A stretch of DNA of 64,000 nucleotides, taken from positions 1 through 64,000 of the forward strand of contig FR887359.1 of NCBI GenBank assembly GCA_000431795.1. Reading direction: 5' to 3'. Position 1 is the stretch's first letter. Each line of letters starts with the position of its first letter. The DNA comes from Clostridium sp. CAG:302 (lineage in GTDB: Bacteria; Bacillota_I; Bacilli_A; RF39; UBA660). Of the stretch, positions 61,575-64,000 are shown one piece after another. A program made the position numbers and the translations under genes. The notes beneath the pieces are model-generated. The model worked only from the letters and a program-made list of their open reading frames with translations, was not told where the DNA came from and ran no database searches.

Positions 61575-62756
61575 ATGGGATTAATAAAAGCATTTAGTAC
61601 TTCAAAGTCTTCTGTTTTAGGAGAACAGTTTAAGGAGTACGTAACATGTCCAACAATGGATAAAGGGGTACTAGTACAAAGGGGAATAGTAGAACATGGC
61701 AAAGGAAATAAAAATCCTTCTGAGAATATAATATCTAATGGAAGTGTCATTGCTGTACCAGAAGGAACTGCAATGATGGTTATAGAGAATGGTGCAATTT
61801 TAGAATTCTCTGCTGTAGCAGGAACATATACTTTTGATAAAGGAACAGAAACTAGTGTCTTTGAAGGTGGTTTTGGTAAGGGCTTAGTTGAAGCTATTAA
61901 AAAGATGGGAAAGAGAACAACATTTGGAGGTCAAACTGCTAATGATCAAAGGGTTTATTATATAAACTTACTTGCCATAACAGGTAATAAATTTGGCTCT
62001 CCACAACCAAGGAAAATAACTGATGATAAATATGGAATGCTTGAAGTGACTTTTTTTGGCGAGTATGCTATAAAAATAGATGATCCAACTATATTAGTTC
62101 AAAATGTAATTGGTTCCAATGCTAAGGATACAATATATTATAGCGATATTCTTGAAGATCAATTTAAAACTAAGTTTGTTGAAAAACTAACGCAAGCAAT
62201 AACTGTTGTAATGAGAAAACACAAAATACCTTTTGGTGATATTGGTATGTATAATACAGATATAGTAACAGAAATGAATAACCTATTACAAAACGATTTA
62301 GTAGAAAAGTATGGTGTTAAAATTTCTGATATAGCAATTGCGGATATTAATTTAACTGATAAATCAATGGAAAGAGTATCCAAGATTGATGACGCTACAA
62401 TATTCTCAAATAGTTCTCTTCAGTCAGGATTAATGGCTGAGGCAAGTGCTGAAGCAATGAAGAGTGCTGCTTCTAATAGTAATGGAGCAATGATGGGATT
62501 CATGGGAATGAATATGGCTCAAAATAGTGGTGCAACAATGATGGGAGCAGTACAAAAAGGCGATACTGTTTCAAATGAGGAAAGAGAAATGCCAGAACCT
62601 GGAAGCTTATTTAAGAAAGAAGAACCTAAAAAGGAAGAATCAGTGCAAGAAGCAAATGTAGAAGAAAGCAGTACAGGGCCTAAGTTTTGTCCTAATTGCG
62701 GAGCTCCTGCTAATGGTGGAAACTTCTGTACAAACTGTGGTAATAAACTAAGATAG
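61575..62756 (+). CDS. SPFH-domain protein with zinc ribbon (YdjI-like)
   Basis: A 393-residue protein. The SPFH/virion-core-like domain spans ~20-290 (VIAVPEGTAMMVIENGAILE and EVTFFGEYAIKI), followed by an Ala/Gly/Met-rich stretch, an acidic Glu/Lys linker and a double zinc ribbon (FCPNCGAPANGGNFCTNCG) at the end. YdjI of Bacillus has this layout and recruits PspA to membranes. An extended -10 TGCTATAAT (61541-61549) and GAGGAGG precede the start, so it can be transcribed separately from the two Tim44-like genes. Confidence 0.87.
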   Translation: MGLIKAFSTSKSSVLGEQFKEYVTCPTMDKGVLVQRGIVEHGKGNKNPSENIISNGSVIAVPEGTAMMVIENGAILEFSAVAGTYTFDKGTETSVFEGGFGKGLVEAIKKMGKRTTFGGQTANDQRVYYINLLAITGNKFGSPQPRKITDDKYGMLEVTFFGEYAIKIDDPTILVQNVIGSNAKDTIYYSDILEDQFKTKFVEKLTQAITVVMRKHKIPFGDIGMYNTDIVTEMNNLLQNDLVEKYGVKISDIAIADINLTDKSMERVSKIDDATIFSNSSLQSGLMAEASAEAMKSAASNSNGAMMGFMGMNMAQNSGATMMGAVQKGDTVSNEEREMPEPGSLFKKEEPKKEESVQEANVEESSTGPKFCPNCGAPANGGNFCTNCGNKLR

Positions 62757-62777
62757 TAAAAAAATTACTATCTCTTT
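62751..62777 (+). terminator. Terminator overlapping the SPFH gene stop
   Basis: AGATAGTAA (62751-62759) pairs with TTACTATCT (62765-62773), then CTTT. Confidence 0.65.
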
Positions 62778-62838
62778 AAATTCATATATTTAGATATAAT
62801 GTTTAAGAATTATTATATTAAAGAAAGAGGTAGATAAA

Positions 62839-64000
62839 ATGACTGATATAGAAATAGCAAGAAGTATAAATCCTAAAGATATAACTGAAGTAGCCAAAAC
62901 TCTTGGTATTGAAAATAAAATAGAATTATATGGTAGTAATAAAGCTAAAATATCTTTAGATTTATTAGATAAAAAAAGAAATAGTAAATTAGTTTTAGTA
63001 ACTGCCATAAATCCCACTCCAATGGGTGAGGGTAAAACTACGGTCTCAATATCTTTAAATGATGCTTTGCGTAAATTAGGTAAGAAAAGTATTTTAACAC
63101 TAAGGGAACCATCACTAGGACCAGTATTTGGTGTGAAGGGAGGAGCTACCGGAGGAGGATATGCTCAGGTAATACCCATGGAAGATATTAATCTTCATTT
63201 TACTGGGGATTTTCATGCCATAACTACTGCTAATAATTTATTATGTTCAGTGATAGATAACCATATCTATCAAGGCAACACTTTAAATATTGATAAAGTA
63301 ATATTTAAAAGATGTTTAGATTTAAATGATAGACAGTTAAGGGTAATAAATACAGGGTTATCAAAAGAAAAAAATACTAAAGAGAGAATTGATGGCTTTG
63401 ATATAACTGCTGCTTCTGAAATAATGGCCATTTTATGTCTTAGTAAAGATTTAAATGACTTAAAGAGAAGACTAGGTAATATTGTAATTGGCTATGATAA
63501 TAAAGGAAAAGAGATAACTGCTAGAATGTTAAAGGCTGATGGAGCAATGACTGTTTTACTAAAAGATGCTATAAAGCCTAATTTAGTTCAAACCCTCGAA
63601 GGTAATCCATGCATCATACATGGTGGACCATTTGCTAATATTGCTCATGGATGTAATAGTGTAATAGCTACTAATATTGCTATGTCATTAGGAGATATTA
63701 CAATAACTGAAGCAGGTTTTGGAGCGGACCTAGGAGCAGAAAAATTCTTAGATATAAAATGTCGAAATATTAATACTCACCCTGATGCAGTAGTTCTAGT
63801 AGCTACAATTAGATCACTTAAATATCATGGAGGAATGCTTAAAGAGAATATAGCAAAAGAAAGTATTGACTATCTAGAAAAAGGTATGAATAATCTATAT
63901 AAACATATACATAATTTAAAAGAAGTATATGGACTTAATGTAGTCGTAGCTATTAATAGGTTCAGTGCTGATACAAACAAAGAAATTAGTTTTTTAGAAG
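62839..64000 (+). CDS. fhs: Formate-tetrahydrofolate ligase, partial
   Basis: ATP-dependent formation of 10-formyl-THF from formate, a C1 entry step in anaerobes. The 387 codons visible are about 70 percent of the usual ~555; the gene runs off the window. Recognised blocks are [19 protein letters not shown] (P-loop near 56-74), [20 protein letters not shown], and [21 protein letters not shown] precedes the ATG and TATAAT lies at 62795-62800. Confidence 0.97.
   Translation, partial: MTDIEIARSINPKDITEVAKTLGIENKIELYGSNKAKISLDLLDKKRNSKLVLVTAINPTPMGEGKTTVSISLNDALRKLGKKSILTLREPSLGPVFGVKGGATGGGYAQVIPMEDINLHFTGDFHAITTANNLLCSVIDNHIYQGNTLNIDKVIFKRCLDLNDRQLRVINTGLSKEKNTKERIDGFDITAASEIMAILCLSKDLNDLKRRLGNIVIGYDNKGKEITARMLKADGAMTVLLKDAIKPNLVQTLEGNPCIIHGGPFANIAHGCNSVIATNIAMSLGDITITEAGFGADLGAEKFLDIKCRNINTHPDAVVLVATIRSLKYHGGMLKENIAKESIDYLEKGMNNLYKHIHNLKEVYGLNVVVAINRFSADTNKEISFLE

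Overview
The window is AT-rich, densely packed bacterial chromosome with standard-code stops (TGA ends several genes), AGGAG-type ribosome binding sites and TTGACA/TATAAT promoters. Type-B RNase P RNA, a SipW-type signal peptidase, GpsB, WhiA, DnaD-domain, RNase J and YtxH proteins place it in the Bacillota. The reduced gene style and anaerobic enzymes (pyruvate:ferredoxin oxidoreductase, formate-THF ligase, radical SAM) suggest an uncultured gut Bacilli lineage of the RF39/Erysipelotrichales kind. That placement is an inference; there is no rRNA in the window.

Layout. 1-7030: pyruvate:ferredoxin oxidoreductase, two unknown genes and an AMP-forming acyl-CoA-synthetase-like enzyme. 7138-14016: a compact accessory operon, visibly lower in G+C than its flanks. 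It holds a 30-residue peptide gene, an attenuator hairpin, a dikinase-like phosphotransferase, a ThiF/MccB-type adenylyltransferase, a SAM-enzyme/PLP-decarboxylase fusion, a fold-I PLP enzyme and a signal-less oligopeptide-binding-like protein. This looks like a divergent microcin-C-type (peptide-nucleotide) RiPP pathway and is the most novel part of the window. 14337-20354: a hybrid kinase lacking its phospho-acceptor His, gpsB, rnpB, a rodZ-like gene, pgsA, recA and a lipid-kinase gene. 20381-21964 (minus strand): two flavodoxin-like genes and tmRNA. 22084-25527: SipW peptidase with TasA-like secreted proteins. 25606-28240: C-terminal processing protease, SleB-type hydrolase, DUF368 transporter. 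28271-28572: three tRNA genes (Glu, Ile, Lys; minus strand). 29051-36822: a three-gene operon of membrane-anchored surface proteins, one of 1863 residues with many Fn3-like domains; a convergent transglutaminase-like gene follows. 38548-58116: housekeeping genes (alaS, RNase J-like, SDR, whiA, U32 peptidase with a frameshift, T-box-thrS, CheD-like, cca, DnaD-domain, nth, radical SAM). 58209-64000: asnB, a YdjGHI-like membrane-stress set and the start of fhs.

Besides the peptide cluster, the main unexplained structure is a dispersed intergenic repeat. It consists of two exactly abutting hairpins (25-26 nt, then 28-34 nt) with stems that vary in a compensatory way around a conserved AGCCT...GTCT core. 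Copies lie near 18084, 28897, 37858, 41840, 47914, 50548, 50640 (degenerate), 54740 and 57153. Other points of interest are an uncharacterised structured leader before the U32 gene, a degenerate RNase J, a ThrS without its TGS domain co-transcribed with an unknown basic protein, and a possible transposon-tail remnant with its own promoter and terminator.
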